Assembly (NCBI GenBank): GCA_036002485.1
Contig: DASYTI010000001.1
Span: 1-64,000, forward strand
DNA length: 64,000 nt
From: Candidatus Methylomirabilota bacterium
GTDB lineage: Bacteria > Methylomirabilota > Methylomirabilia > Rokubacteriales > CSP1-6
Direction: 5' to 3'
Below the pieces are notes generated by a model, which was given only the letters and a program-made list of their open reading frames with translations, did no database searches and was not told the DNA's origin. Shown here piece after piece: positions 37,564 through 45,849 of the stretch (the first letter of the stretch is position 1; every line of letters starts with the position of its first letter). A program made the position numbers and the translations under genes.

Positions 37564-39189
37564 TCAGACGTGCCGGAACTTGAGGCTGCGCTCGACCTGG
37601 GCCTGATAGGCCTCGAGCTCGGCCTGGAGACGCCGGGGTGACCAGCCGGCGAGCTCGCCCATGCGGCGGCCCACGGACTCGAAGCAGTCGAGACCCAGGC
37701 ACGGGCTCTGGCCGATGCCCGTGCGGCGCAGGAGAAAATCCTGGAGGGAGACGGCCATCTCCTCGCGGACGGCGTGGTGGAGCTGGGCCACGATCTCCGG
37801 GTTCCGCGGGCAGAGCCGCTCGGCGCCGTCGGGCAGCTTGCGCAGGAGGGCGAGCACGCGCGTGTAGCCGCGTCCATAGGTCTCCACGAGGATCTCGAGC
37901 GTCTCCCGCGACAGGCCGGTGGCCGCCATCTCCTCGGAGACGTCCATCCACGCCCGCGCCTCGATCTTGCCCGCCTCGTTGTCGAGCCCGTCGAGGGTCA
38001 GCTCCGCGGTGCGCGAGGGGACGTGCCGTCCGAGGGCGCGCATGACGCGGTCGCCGACTTCCTCGGCCAGGCTGCGGAAGCAGGTGAGCTTCGTGCCCGT
38101 GATGGAGAGAAACCGGCCCCCGGGGCCCTCGACCACCACCTTGTGATCGCGCGAGACCTTCGAAGCTGATGCGCCTTCCTCGAAGGCCAGCGGCCGCACC
38201 CCCGCATACGTGTAGACGACCCGGTCGATGGCCACTCGCGGATCCGGCAGGGCCGGGCGCACGGCGCCGAGCAGGTAGTCGACTTCCTCGCGCGTGGCCC
38301 AGAGCCGGTCGGGATCGCCGTCGAAGTCGGTGTCCGTGGTGCCGACCATCGAGAACTGGCGCCACGGGATCACGAAGATCATCCGGTTGTCAGTCGTGGA
38401 GACATAGACGGCACGCTCGGTCATGCGCGGGAGCAGGCAGTGAATGCCCTTGGTGGTGCGGAGCACGCGCCGGCCCGCCTCCCGCATGCCCGCCAGCTCG
38501 CGCAGGCGATCGACCCACGGGCCGGCGCAATTGACAAGGACGGGAGCGCGTACCGCGTGCACCTGCCCGGTCAGGAGGTCACGCACCCGCACGCCGTCGA
38601 GCCCGCTCGCCCCGCGCGTCACCTCCTCGACCTCACAGTAGTTGTGCACGCGGGCCCCGTGGCGCGCCGCGGCCAGCGCGTTCTCGAGGCAGAGCCGCTC
38701 CGGGAAGAGCAAGAGGTCGTCGAAGTAGTAGCCGGCGCCCCGAAGGTCCGCGGCCTGGATGGAGGGCTCGAGGGCGAGAGCTTCCACCGGGGGGATGACG
38801 CGGAAGCGCTCCGTCTGCTTGCCCGGGGTGAGGAGATTGTAGAGCCACATCCCGATGCGCACCGTGATGAGCCCGCGCTTGGAGCCGCGATAGACGGGCA
38901 CGAGGAAGGGAAGGGGGCGGACCAGATGCGGGGCCAGCCGCTCGAGGGTCTTCTTCTCGCGCAGCGACTCGCGCACGAGCCTGAAGTCGGCGAGCTCGAG
39001 GTAACGCAGGCCTCCGTGGATGAGCTTGGAGGATTTGGAGGAGGTGCCGGAGGCGAAGTCGCCCTTCTCGAAGAGGGCCACCGAGGCGCCGCGCAGGGCG
39101 AGGTCACGAGCGACGCCGGCTCCCGCCATCCCGCCGCCGATGACGACGGCGTCGAAGGTGGCTTCACCGATCCCGGACAGCCTGGTCAC
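37564..39189 (-). CDS. glpD: Glycerol-3-phosphate dehydrogenase, FAD-dependent
   Basis: Membrane-associated quinone-reducing enzyme converting G3P to dihydroxyacetone phosphate. The 541-residue protein has FAD loop VVIGGGMAGAGVARDLALRG, the GlpD signature SGTSSKSSKLIHGGLRYLE, PWRQFSMVGTTDTDFDGDP, and the C-terminal DAO_C helical domain with ARAWMDVSEEMAATGLSRE. GTG start at 39189 overlaps the HAD phosphatase stop as GTGA. First catabolic gene of the locus. Confidence 0.94.
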   Translation of the reverse strand: MTRLSGIGEATFDAVVIGGGMAGAGVARDLALRGASVALFEKGDFASGTSSKSSKLIHGGLRYLELADFRLVRESLREKKTLERLAPHLVRPLPFLVPVYRGSKRGLITVRIGMWLYNLLTPGKQTERFRVIPPVEALALEPSIQAADLRGAGYYFDDLLLFPERLCLENALAAARHGARVHNYCEVEEVTRGASGLDGVRVRDLLTGQVHAVRAPVLVNCAGPWVDRLRELAGMREAGRRVLRTTKGIHCLLPRMTERAVYVSTTDNRMIFVIPWRQFSMVGTTDTDFDGDPDRLWATREEVDYLLGAVRPALPDPRVAIDRVVYTYAGVRPLAFEEGASASKVSRDHKVVVEGPGGRFLSITGTKLTCFRSLAEEVGDRVMRALGRHVPSRTAELTLDGLDNEAGKIEARAWMDVSEEMAATGLSRETLEILVETYGRGYTRVLALLRKLPDGAERLCPRNPEIVAQLHHAVREEMAVSLQDFLLRRTGIGQSPCLGLDCFESVGRRMGELAGWSPRRLQAELEAYQAQVERSLKFRHV

Positions 39190-39965
39190 TCCACGAGCTC
39201 CCGGATGGATCGTAGCACGTGGTCCGGAGCCGTCGCGGCGATTCGGGGGTCGCCGGGACGCGTCACCCCCGAGAGCACCAGGATGGTCGCGAGCCCGAGG
39301 CGGCGGCCCATGAGCATGTCCGTCTCCAGGCGGTCACCCACGATCACGGACTCGCCCGGTGCGCAGCCGAGGGCGGCCAGGGCGACCTCGAGGATGATGG
39401 GCGAGGGCTTGCCCACGATGAGCTCCACGGTGTGATCGGTCACGGCCTCCACGGCGGCGATCATGCCCGCGCAGTCCGGGATCTCGCCGCCCTCCACCGG
39501 ACACGTGCGGTCCGGATTGGTCGCGATGAGCCGGGCGCCGCCCCGCACGGCCTGCAGCGCGATGTTCAGCTTGGCGTACGTGAAGGTGCGGTCGAAGGCG
39601 ATCACGACCCACCGTACCCTTTCGTCGTCCCGCACCTCGAAGCCATGGGCGCGCATCTCGGCCTGCATGGGCGGCTCGCCGATCACGAAGACGGGGGCGC
39701 CGGGGTCGAGGGTCCGCAGGTGGCGGGCGAGCACGAGGGACGAGTTGATCACGTCGTCGGCCGAGGCGGGAATGCCCAGCCGCGTCAGCTTGGCCGCGTA
39801 CTCCTCGCGCGTCTGGAGCGGCTTGTTCGACAGGAAGGCGATGCGTCGGCCCTCGGCCCGGAGGGCGGCCATGGCCTCCGCCGCGCCGTCGATGAGCTGC
39901 TCGCCGAGGTAGACGGTGCCGTCGAGATCCACGAGCCAGCCGCGATACGGGAATCGAACGGACAC
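39186..39965 (-). CDS. HAD-IIA family phosphatase (NagD/PGP-like)
   Basis: A 259-residue HAD hydrolase with motif I VDLDGTVYLG (Asp13/Asp15), motif II FLSNKP, motif III Lys in GKPSPII and motif IV VGDRLETDM. The large cap between motifs II and III marks subclass IIA, whose members act on p-nitrophenyl phosphate, phosphoglycolate or glycerol 3-phosphate. Translational coupling to glpD suggests a G3P or overflow sugar-phosphate phosphatase; this is inference. GTG start at 39965. Confidence 0.85.
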   Translation of the reverse strand: MSVRFPYRGWLVDLDGTVYLGEQLIDGAAEAMAALRAEGRRIAFLSNKPLQTREEYAAKLTRLGIPASADDVINSSLVLARHLRTLDPGAPVFVIGEPPMQAEMRAHGFEVRDDERVRWVVIAFDRTFTYAKLNIALQAVRGGARLIATNPDRTCPVEGGEIPDCAGMIAAVEAVTDHTVELIVGKPSPIILEVALAALGCAPGESVIVGDRLETDMLMGRRLGLATILVLSGVTRPGDPRIAATAPDHVLRSIRELVE

Positions 39966-40018
39966 TACCGCACTAACGCGTTGACCGCATGCCGGGCCGA
40001 GATGCGAGCCAGATCGAT

Positions 40019-40172
40019 TCGGCCCTCGCCTCGGGGCGGCGCCCCTCAGCTCGAAATGCCACGCCCGAGGGAGAAGCCAGCCCGAGGCGTATCCATCTAT
40101 ACGTTGAGGGCTGGCGACGACAGAGAACGTGGCCCTTCGAGCTGAGCGGCCCCGCCGCGAGGCGAGGGCTGA
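40019..40172. repeat. Dispersed repeat family, composite inverted element with empty loop
   Basis: Left unit 40019-40056 (hairpin GGGGC-GGC-GCCCC) and right unit 40135-40172 (GCGGC-CCC-GCCGC) face each other. Inside them are the inverted pairs GCCACG/CGTGGC (40058-40063 and 40129-40134) and GCCAGCCC/GGGCTGGC (40076-40083 and 40108-40115). The centre is GAGGCGTA, TCCATCTA, TACGTTGAG. It lies between nuoN and the HAD phosphatase. Confidence 0.93.
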
Positions 40173-40208
40173 GTCGAATTGGCGAAGTAGATCGGCCCGG
40201 CACGGTTG

Positions 40209-41660
40209 CTAGCGGAGCAAGGGTAACACCGCGGACTGAGCGAGATCGAACAGCGGAGCCGGCATGAGACCCAGCTGCACCACGCCCCACAAGGCGACCA
40301 CGAGAGCGAGGGCGCCCGCGAAAGATGGGACGACGGTGGTGGGCGTCCCCTCGGGGTCGCGCATGTACATGCTCACGATGACGCGGAGATAGTAGTAGGC
40401 CGCGATGGCCGAGTTGAGGACGGCGATGACGGCCAGCCAGATATAGCCGGAGCGCACGGCGGCGCCGAACAGATAGAACTTGCCGACGAATCCCGCCGTG
40501 GGGGGGATCCCGATCAGGGAGAGCAGGAAGATCGTGAGCGTCAGTCCCAGCAGGGGGTGGCGGACGGCCAGCCCCGCGGTGTCCTCGATGCGCACGGCCT
40601 CCTCCCCGCCCCGCTCGAGAAGCAGGATGACCCCGAAGGCCCCGGCCGTGGTGAAGGTGTAGACGAGCAGGTAGAAGAGCACGCTGCCGTTGCCGAGGGC
40701 CCCGCCCGCCACGATCCCCACCAGCATGTAGCCGCCGTGCGCGATGGACGAGAAGGCGAGCATGCGCTTGAGGTTCTGCTGGGCCAGGGCAACGACATTG
40801 CCGACCGTCATGCTCAGCACGGCCATGCCCCAGAGGAGGAGCGCCCAGTCGGCCTGCACGGGGCGGAGGGAGGCGAGGAGCACGCGCAAGAACGCCGCGA
40901 AGGCCGCGGCCTTGGAACCGGTGGCGATGAGCGCCGTCACGGAGGTGGGCGCGCCCTCGTACACGTCGGCCGTCCACATGTGGAAAGGCACCGAGGAGAT
41001 CTTGAAGCCGAAGCCGACGATGAGGAGGCCGAAGCCGATGAGGAGCAGGGGGTCGCGGGACGCCCCCGCGGCCACGGCCGCCCCGAGCTTGTCCAGATTG
41101 GTCGTGCCCGTCGAGCCGAAGATCAGCGCGATGCCGTAGACGAAGAAGCCCGAGGCGAAGGCGCCCAGCAAGAAGTACTTCATGGACGCCTCGCCCGCCT
41201 CGATGCGCGAGCGGAAGAAACCCGCGAGGACGTAGAGCGATAGGGACATCGTCTCGAGGCCCAGGAAGATCACGATCAAGTCATTGGCGCTCGCCATGAT
41301 GACCATGCCCACGGCGGCGAAGAGCACGAGGATGTAGAACTCCCCTGACTCCTGGCCGCGCCGACGGAGGTAGTCCATGGACACCAGGAGCACGAGCCCC
41401 GTGGCGTAGCCGATGACGAGGTTGAAGAAGAGGGCGAAGTTGTCGAGCACCACCATACCCCGGAAGGCCGAGACGTCCGAGCCCCAGAGCAGCAGAGTGG
41501 TCACGAGGGCGGCCACCACGCCGGCCAGGCCCACAAAAGCCAGATGCCCGCGCCGGCCTCGCGGGGGCAGGAGGTCGAGCACCATGAGCACGAAGGCCGT
41601 CAGGGTCAGCACGATGGCCGGCGCGATCGCGAGCAGCGCCCCTCCGAGCGCTTCGGTCAT
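40209..41660 (-). CDS. nuoN: NADH-quinone oxidoreductase subunit N
   Basis: Antiporter-like proton-pumping subunit of complex I. The 483-residue protein has about 14 helices; key residues are Glu in GLETMSLSLYVLAGF, Lys in FGFKISSVPFHMWTADVYEGAPTSVTA (two segments) and Lys in NLKRMLAFSSIAHGGYML. ATG at 41660 overlaps the nuoM stop as ATGA. Confidence 0.95.
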   Translation of the reverse strand: MTEALGGALLAIAPAIVLTLTAFVLMVLDLLPPRGRRGHLAFVGLAGVVAALVTTLLLWGSDVSAFRGMVVLDNFALFFNLVIGYATGLVLLVSMDYLRRRGQESGEFYILVLFAAVGMVIMASANDLIVIFLGLETMSLSLYVLAGFFRSRIEAGEASMKYFLLGAFASGFFVYGIALIFGSTGTTNLDKLGAAVAAGASRDPLLLIGFGLLIVGFGFKISSVPFHMWTADVYEGAPTSVTALIATGSKAAAFAAFLRVLLASLRPVQADWALLLWGMAVLSMTVGNVVALAQQNLKRMLAFSSIAHGGYMLVGIVAGGALGNGSVLFYLLVYTFTTAGAFGVILLLERGGEEAVRIEDTAGLAVRHPLLGLTLTIFLLSLIGIPPTAGFVGKFYLFGAAVRSGYIWLAVIAVLNSAIAAYYYLRVIVSMYMRDPEGTPTTVVPSFAGALALVVALWGVVQLGLMPAPLFDLAQSAVLPLLR

Positions 41661-43180
41661 GGAGTGCGAGGGGCCAGGGCGGCGGGGGCGGCGGCCTTGG
41701 TCTGCACCTGGGTGATGAGGGCCTGCACGCTCGCCTCGGTCTTGCTCGTGAAGGGCACCGGGTACACGCCGATCCAGATGATCAGGGCCAGCACCGGCCC
41801 CAGGATGACCCACTCGCGAGCCGACAGGTCCGCGAGCCGCCGGTTCTCCTCGCGAGTCACGGGACCGAAGACCACCCGCTGGTACATCCACAGAAGATAG
41901 ACGGCGGCGAAGATGATGCCGGCCGTGGCCAGCACGGCGGCCAGTCGGTTGACCTGGAACGTACCGACCAGGATCAGGAACTCCCCGACGAAGCCATTGA
42001 GTCCGGGCAGGCCGAGCGAAGAGAGACACACGATGAGGAAGAGCACGGACATGGCGGGCATGACCGTCCACAGGCCGCCGAAATCCGCGATGAGGCGCGT
42101 GTGTCGGCGCTCGTAGAGCATGCCCACGATCAGGAAGAGGGCGCCCGTGGACAGGCCATGGTTGACCATCTGGATGATGCCGCCCACCAGGCCTTGCGGA
42201 TTGAGGGTGAAGAGGCCGAGGACCACGAAGCCCAGATGGCTCACGCTCGAGTAGGCGACGAGCTTCTTGATGTCGGCCTGAACGGTGGAGACCCAGGCCC
42301 CGTACAGGATACCGATGACGGCGAGGGTGAACATCCACGGCGCGAAGGCGAGGCTGGCCTGCGGAAAGAGGGGTAGGCAGAAGCGTAGGAAGCCGTATGT
42401 GCCCATCTTCAGGAGCACCCCGGCCAGGATGACGCTGCCCGAGGTGGGGGCTTCCACGTGGGCGTCGGGCAGCCACGTATGGAACGGCCACATGGGCACC
42501 TTGACGGCGAAGGCGAGGGCGAACGCCAGGAAGAGGAGATCCTGGACCCGTCCGGCCGGCAAGACAAAGCGGGCGATCACGGGCAGGTCGAACGTGTAGA
42601 TACCCGTGGCCGTCCCGTGCAGGAAGTAGAGGGCGAGGATGGCCACCAGCATGAGGAGCGAGCCCGTCAGCGTGTAGAGGATGAACTTGATGGCCGCGTA
42701 GACGCGGTTCGGTCCGCCCCAGATCCCGATGATGAGGTACATCGGGATGAGCATGGCCTCCCAGAAGACGTAGAAGAGGAAGAGATCGAGGGCGAGGAAG
42801 ACGCCGAGCATCCCCGTCTCGAGCAGGAGCATGGTGATGGAGAATTCCTTCCAGCGCCGCTCGATCGAATCCCACGAGGCCAAGAGCGTCAGCGGCATGA
42901 GGAAGGTCGTGAGCAGCACGAGGAGGAGGCTGATCCCGTCCACGCCCAGGTGGTAGGAGACACCGAGGGTCGGCATCCACGGCGCCTGCTCGACGAACTG
43001 GTAGTCGGCCGCCGTGGGGTCGAAGCGCGCGTAGAGGGGCACGGACAGCGCGAAGGTCACGAGCGTGGTGACGAGGGCCGTGATCTTGACCAGCGCGTCG
43101 CTCCGGCGCGGGAGCAAGAAGATGAGGGCCGCCCCGAGCGTGGGGACGAAGGTGACCAGCGAGAGCACGTAGCTGGTCAT
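41657..43180 (-). CDS. nuoM: NADH-quinone oxidoreductase subunit M
   Basis: Antiporter-like subunit, 507 residues. Typical segments are YVFWEAMLIPMYLIIGIWGG (pumping Glu), AFAVKVPMWPFHTWLPDAHV (Lys), and DIKKLVAYSSVSHLGFVVLG. Starts with ATG at 43180, 58 bp after nuoL; the gap holds the second copy of a 23-bp repeat. Confidence 0.95.
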   Translation of the reverse strand: MTSYVLSLVTFVPTLGAALIFLLPRRSDALVKITALVTTLVTFALSVPLYARFDPTAADYQFVEQAPWMPTLGVSYHLGVDGISLLLVLLTTFLMPLTLLASWDSIERRWKEFSITMLLLETGMLGVFLALDLFLFYVFWEAMLIPMYLIIGIWGGPNRVYAAIKFILYTLTGSLLMLVAILALYFLHGTATGIYTFDLPVIARFVLPAGRVQDLLFLAFALAFAVKVPMWPFHTWLPDAHVEAPTSGSVILAGVLLKMGTYGFLRFCLPLFPQASLAFAPWMFTLAVIGILYGAWVSTVQADIKKLVAYSSVSHLGFVVLGLFTLNPQGLVGGIIQMVNHGLSTGALFLIVGMLYERRHTRLIADFGGLWTVMPAMSVLFLIVCLSSLGLPGLNGFVGEFLILVGTFQVNRLAAVLATAGIIFAAVYLLWMYQRVVFGPVTREENRRLADLSAREWVILGPVLALIIWIGVYPVPFTSKTEASVQALITQVQTKAAAPAALAPRTP

Positions 43181-43222
43181 TGTGAACGCCCTGGAATGGA
43201 GGACCCCGCGATGCGGTCAGGG

Positions 43223-43245
43223 CTCTTCGCGCAAGCGCTCATCGG
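43223..43245. repeat. 23-bp repeat, copy 2 (spans the nuoL stop codon)
   Basis: Identical to 9443-9465. Its minus strand encodes the final Arg and TGA of nuoL at 43239-43241. The two copies are 34 kb apart in unrelated genes. Confidence 0.9.
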
Positions 43246-45122
43246 GGGTGGGCGAAGAGCAGGAACGCGATCACGGCCACGGCGCCCACGAGCATGGTCA
43301 GCGCGTAGTTCATGACGAAGCCCGTCTGGAGCTGTCGCAGGCCGCGCGCCCAGCCGATGATGATCTGGGCCACGCCGTTGACGAGGCCGTCGATCACCCG
43401 GGGGTCGAAGACGCGCGCGAGCCAGAGGGAGAGCCGATAGAGGGGCTGGACGATGAGGGCGTCGTAGATCTCGTCGACATAGTATTTGTTCAGGAGCAGA
43501 CGGTGCACGGGGGTCCGCGCCACGCCGATCGTCGCCGGGTCGATGGGCCGGCGCCCGTACATGAGCCAGGCGAGGAAGGCGCCCCCCGCGGCCACGACCA
43601 CGGCCAGGGCCGCGAGGGCAAGCGCCGTCACGCCGCCATGCTCGGCCTCTTTGAGGGGCAGCACGGGCGAGAGGAAACGCGCGAACGCCGTCCCGTGAGC
43701 CGACGGCACGCCCAGCACGCCCGCCACCGCCGTCAGCAAGGCCAGCACGCCGAGGGGCAGCGCCATGATGGTGGGCGACTCATGGACGTGGTGCGCCTGC
43801 TCCCTGGACATCCGGGGCGCGCCCATGAAGGCGAGCAGGAAAAGTCGGCCCGTGTAGAAGGCCGTCAGGAGCGCGCCGAGGAGCAGGATGAGCCAGAGCG
43901 CGATGTGGCCTTCATGGAAGGTCGAGGCCAGGATCTCATCCTTGGAGAAGAAGCCCGCGAATGGCGGGAGACCGGCCAGCCCCCACGCGCCCACGAAGAC
44001 GGTGACCGTGGTCACCAGCATGCGGGGCGCGAGCCCGCCCATCTTGCGCAAGTCCTGCTCGCCATTCATCCCGTGGATGACGCTGCCCGCGCCCAGGAAG
44101 AGCAGGGCCTTGAAGAAGGCGTGCGTCACGAGATGGAAGACGCCGGCGGCATAGGCGCCCACGCCCACGCCCACGAACATGTAGCCGAGCTGGCTGATGG
44201 TCGAGTAGGCGAGCACGCGCTTGATGTCGGTCTGGACGAGGCCGATGGTGGCGGCGAAGAGCGCGGTGAGCCCGCCCACCCAGGCCACGATCTCGAGCGA
44301 GAACGGGGCCATCTCGAAGAGCTTGTGACAGCGCGCCACCATGTAGACGCCCGCCGTCACCATGGTCGCGGCATGGATCAGGGCCGACACGGGCGTCGGG
44401 CCCTCCATGGCGTCGGGCAGCCAGGTGTGGAGCGGCAGCTGCGCCGACTTGCCGCAGGCCCCCGCGAAGAGCAGGAGCGCGATGGCGAGATAGGTGCCGT
44501 GGCTGACCGCGTCGGTGGCATTGGCGAAGACGGCGCCGTAGTCGAGGGTGCCGAAGGTCGTCCAGATCAGCATGATGGCCAGGCCGAAGCCGAAGTCGCC
44601 CACGCGGTTGACGATGAAGGCCTTCTTGCCCGCGTCCGAGGCCGACGGCTTTTCGTACCAGAAGCCGATCAGGAGGTAAGAGCAGAGTCCCACCGCCTCC
44701 CACCCGACGTAGAGGAGGAGGAAGTTGCCCGCGAGCACGAGCATGGCCATGGAGAAGACGAAGAGATTGAGATAGGTGAAATAGCGGGCATAGCCCGGAT
44801 CGTCGTGCATGTAACCGGCGGAGTAGACATGGATGAGGAAGCCGACGCCGGTGACCACGAGCACCATCACCGCCGAGAGCTGATCCACCTGCACGGTGAT
44901 GGCCGCCTTGAAGGCGCCCGCGGCGATCCACGGGAAGAGCTCGCCCACATACGTCTCGCCGTGGAGCACGCGGAGGAAGACCGCGCACGACACGAGGAAG
45001 GAAAGGCCCAGCGCGGGCACCGCCACCCAGTGCGCGCGGTGGCCGATCGCCCGGCCGAAGAGGGCATTGACGAGCGTGCCCACGAGCGGAAAGAACGGGA
45101 TCAGCCAGACGAGTCGTGACAT
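43239..45122 (-). CDS. nuoL: NADH-quinone oxidoreductase subunit L
   Basis: Largest antiporter-like subunit of complex I, 627 residues, with the lateral helix at the C-terminal end. Motifs are LLYVGWEAVGLCSYLLIGFW (Glu), CGKSAQLPLHTWLPDAMEGP (Lys), DIKRVLAYSTISQLGYMFVG and FSKDEILAS. It is the first gene of nuoL-nuoM-nuoN. The nuoA-K genes are absent from the window, so complex I genes are split. Confidence 0.95.
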   Translation of the reverse strand: MSRLVWLIPFFPLVGTLVNALFGRAIGHRAHWVAVPALGLSFLVSCAVFLRVLHGETYVGELFPWIAAGAFKAAITVQVDQLSAVMVLVVTGVGFLIHVYSAGYMHDDPGYARYFTYLNLFVFSMAMLVLAGNFLLLYVGWEAVGLCSYLLIGFWYEKPSASDAGKKAFIVNRVGDFGFGLAIMLIWTTFGTLDYGAVFANATDAVSHGTYLAIALLLFAGACGKSAQLPLHTWLPDAMEGPTPVSALIHAATMVTAGVYMVARCHKLFEMAPFSLEIVAWVGGLTALFAATIGLVQTDIKRVLAYSTISQLGYMFVGVGVGAYAAGVFHLVTHAFFKALLFLGAGSVIHGMNGEQDLRKMGGLAPRMLVTTVTVFVGAWGLAGLPPFAGFFSKDEILASTFHEGHIALWLILLLGALLTAFYTGRLFLLAFMGAPRMSREQAHHVHESPTIMALPLGVLALLTAVAGVLGVPSAHGTAFARFLSPVLPLKEAEHGGVTALALAALAVVVAAGGAFLAWLMYGRRPIDPATIGVARTPVHRLLLNKYYVDEIYDALIVQPLYRLSLWLARVFDPRVIDGLVNGVAQIIIGWARGLRQLQTGFVMNYALTMLVGAVAVIAFLLFAHPR

Positions 45123-45148
45123 TGTGCTTTTCTGTACAAACCCGCCAC

Positions 45149-45177
45149 ACTCTAGCGGATGGGTCCAGGGGTGTCAA
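45149..45177 (-). promoter_or_regulatory. Sigma70-type promoter of nuoLMN
   Basis: TTGACA (45177-45172), a 17-bp spacer and TAGAGT (45154-45149) stand on the minus strand, with a start expected about 20 nt before the nuoL ATG (45122). A consensus -35 at the optimal spacing just ahead of an operon makes this one of the best promoters in the window. Confidence 0.72.
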
Positions 45178-45199
45178 GGACGCGACGGGTTCGAACGGC

Positions 45200-45649
45200 T
45201 CATGATGCGTCTCCGCCGCCTCCTTCGGCGTTCCGCGCCGGCTCGACCAAGCCGAAGAACACGAGGGGAACGAGATAGAAGAAGAGAAGGTGCCCCGTGG
45301 CCATGCGCAGCGTTATCGCCGCGGCCGCGTCGGGGCCTGGCTCGACCATGAGGCAGAGGACGAAGTTCATCCAGGCGTAGAGCGCGGCGCCGATGACGAC
45401 GAAGCGCGAGCCCGGCGGCACCGCGGCCACGACACCCCGCCAGTCGTGAACGGCCACCCGTCCCCATTGCCGCCGGATGGCCGCGGTTCGCCGGAGCCGC
45501 GCGATCATCCAGAGGGCGAGGAGGAACACGCCCGCCCCGAGCGTCCAGATGGTCCCCTCGCCGAGGAACCGCGCCCACGGCGTGAACGAGAGGAGATGCG
45601 CGGCGGCGCTCGCGAGAAACCCCAGCGCGGCCAGCCTCATCGCGATCAT
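45200..45649 (-). CDS. Small membrane protein of unknown function
   Basis: A 149-residue protein with four predicted helices (about 6-22, 35-53, 83-105, 118-138); no motif I recognise. Charged loops include ARLRRTAAIRRQWGRVAVHDWRG between helices 2 and 3 (two stretches). The frame is open upstream to 45799, but those residues come from dispersed-repeat sequence; the ATG at 45649 (MIAMRLAALG), after a GACGAGAG, is taken as the start. It lies upstream of the nuoL promoter. Confidence 0.6.
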   Translation of the reverse strand: MIAMRLAALGFLASAAAHLLSFTPWARFLGEGTIWTLGAGVFLLALWMIARLRRTAAIRRQWGRVAVHDWRGVVAAVPPGSRFVVIGAALYAWMNFVLCLMVEPGPDAAAAITLRMATGHLLFFYLVPLVFFGLVEPARNAEGGGGDAS

Positions 45650-45666
45650 GACTCTCGTCTCCTGAC

Positions 45667-45799
45667 TCAGCCCTCGGCTCGCGTCGCCGAGGGGCCGCCT
45701 CTCAGCTCGAAGAGCGGGCAGCGTCTCGGCTCGCACGACCCAGCCCTCGCCTCGCCGCTCTCCTCGCCTACGGCTCGTCGGCAGCGTCTTGGCTCGCAC
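45667..45799. repeat. Dispersed repeat family, cluster upstream of the small membrane protein gene
   Basis: A unit at 45667-45712 (TCAGCCCTCGGCTCGCG to CTCAGCTCGAAG), a fragment at about 45715-45736 (GCGTCTCGGCTCGCAC end) and a long-form unit at 45741-45799 resembling the 62-bp copies at 7728-7855. It separates the minus-strand block from the plus-strand peptidase gene. Confidence 0.9.
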
Positions 45800-45849
45800 T
45801 ACAGCACATTCGTGCGGGCGGGGCGAGAAGAGCTTGATATCCTCTCCGC

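Noticed and set aside
40209-42980. A single 923-codon frame over nuoN and part of nuoM
   Set aside because: Only the last 483 codons are NuoN; the upstream part is the wrong frame of nuoM. The ATG at 41660 with an ATGA overlap is the real start.
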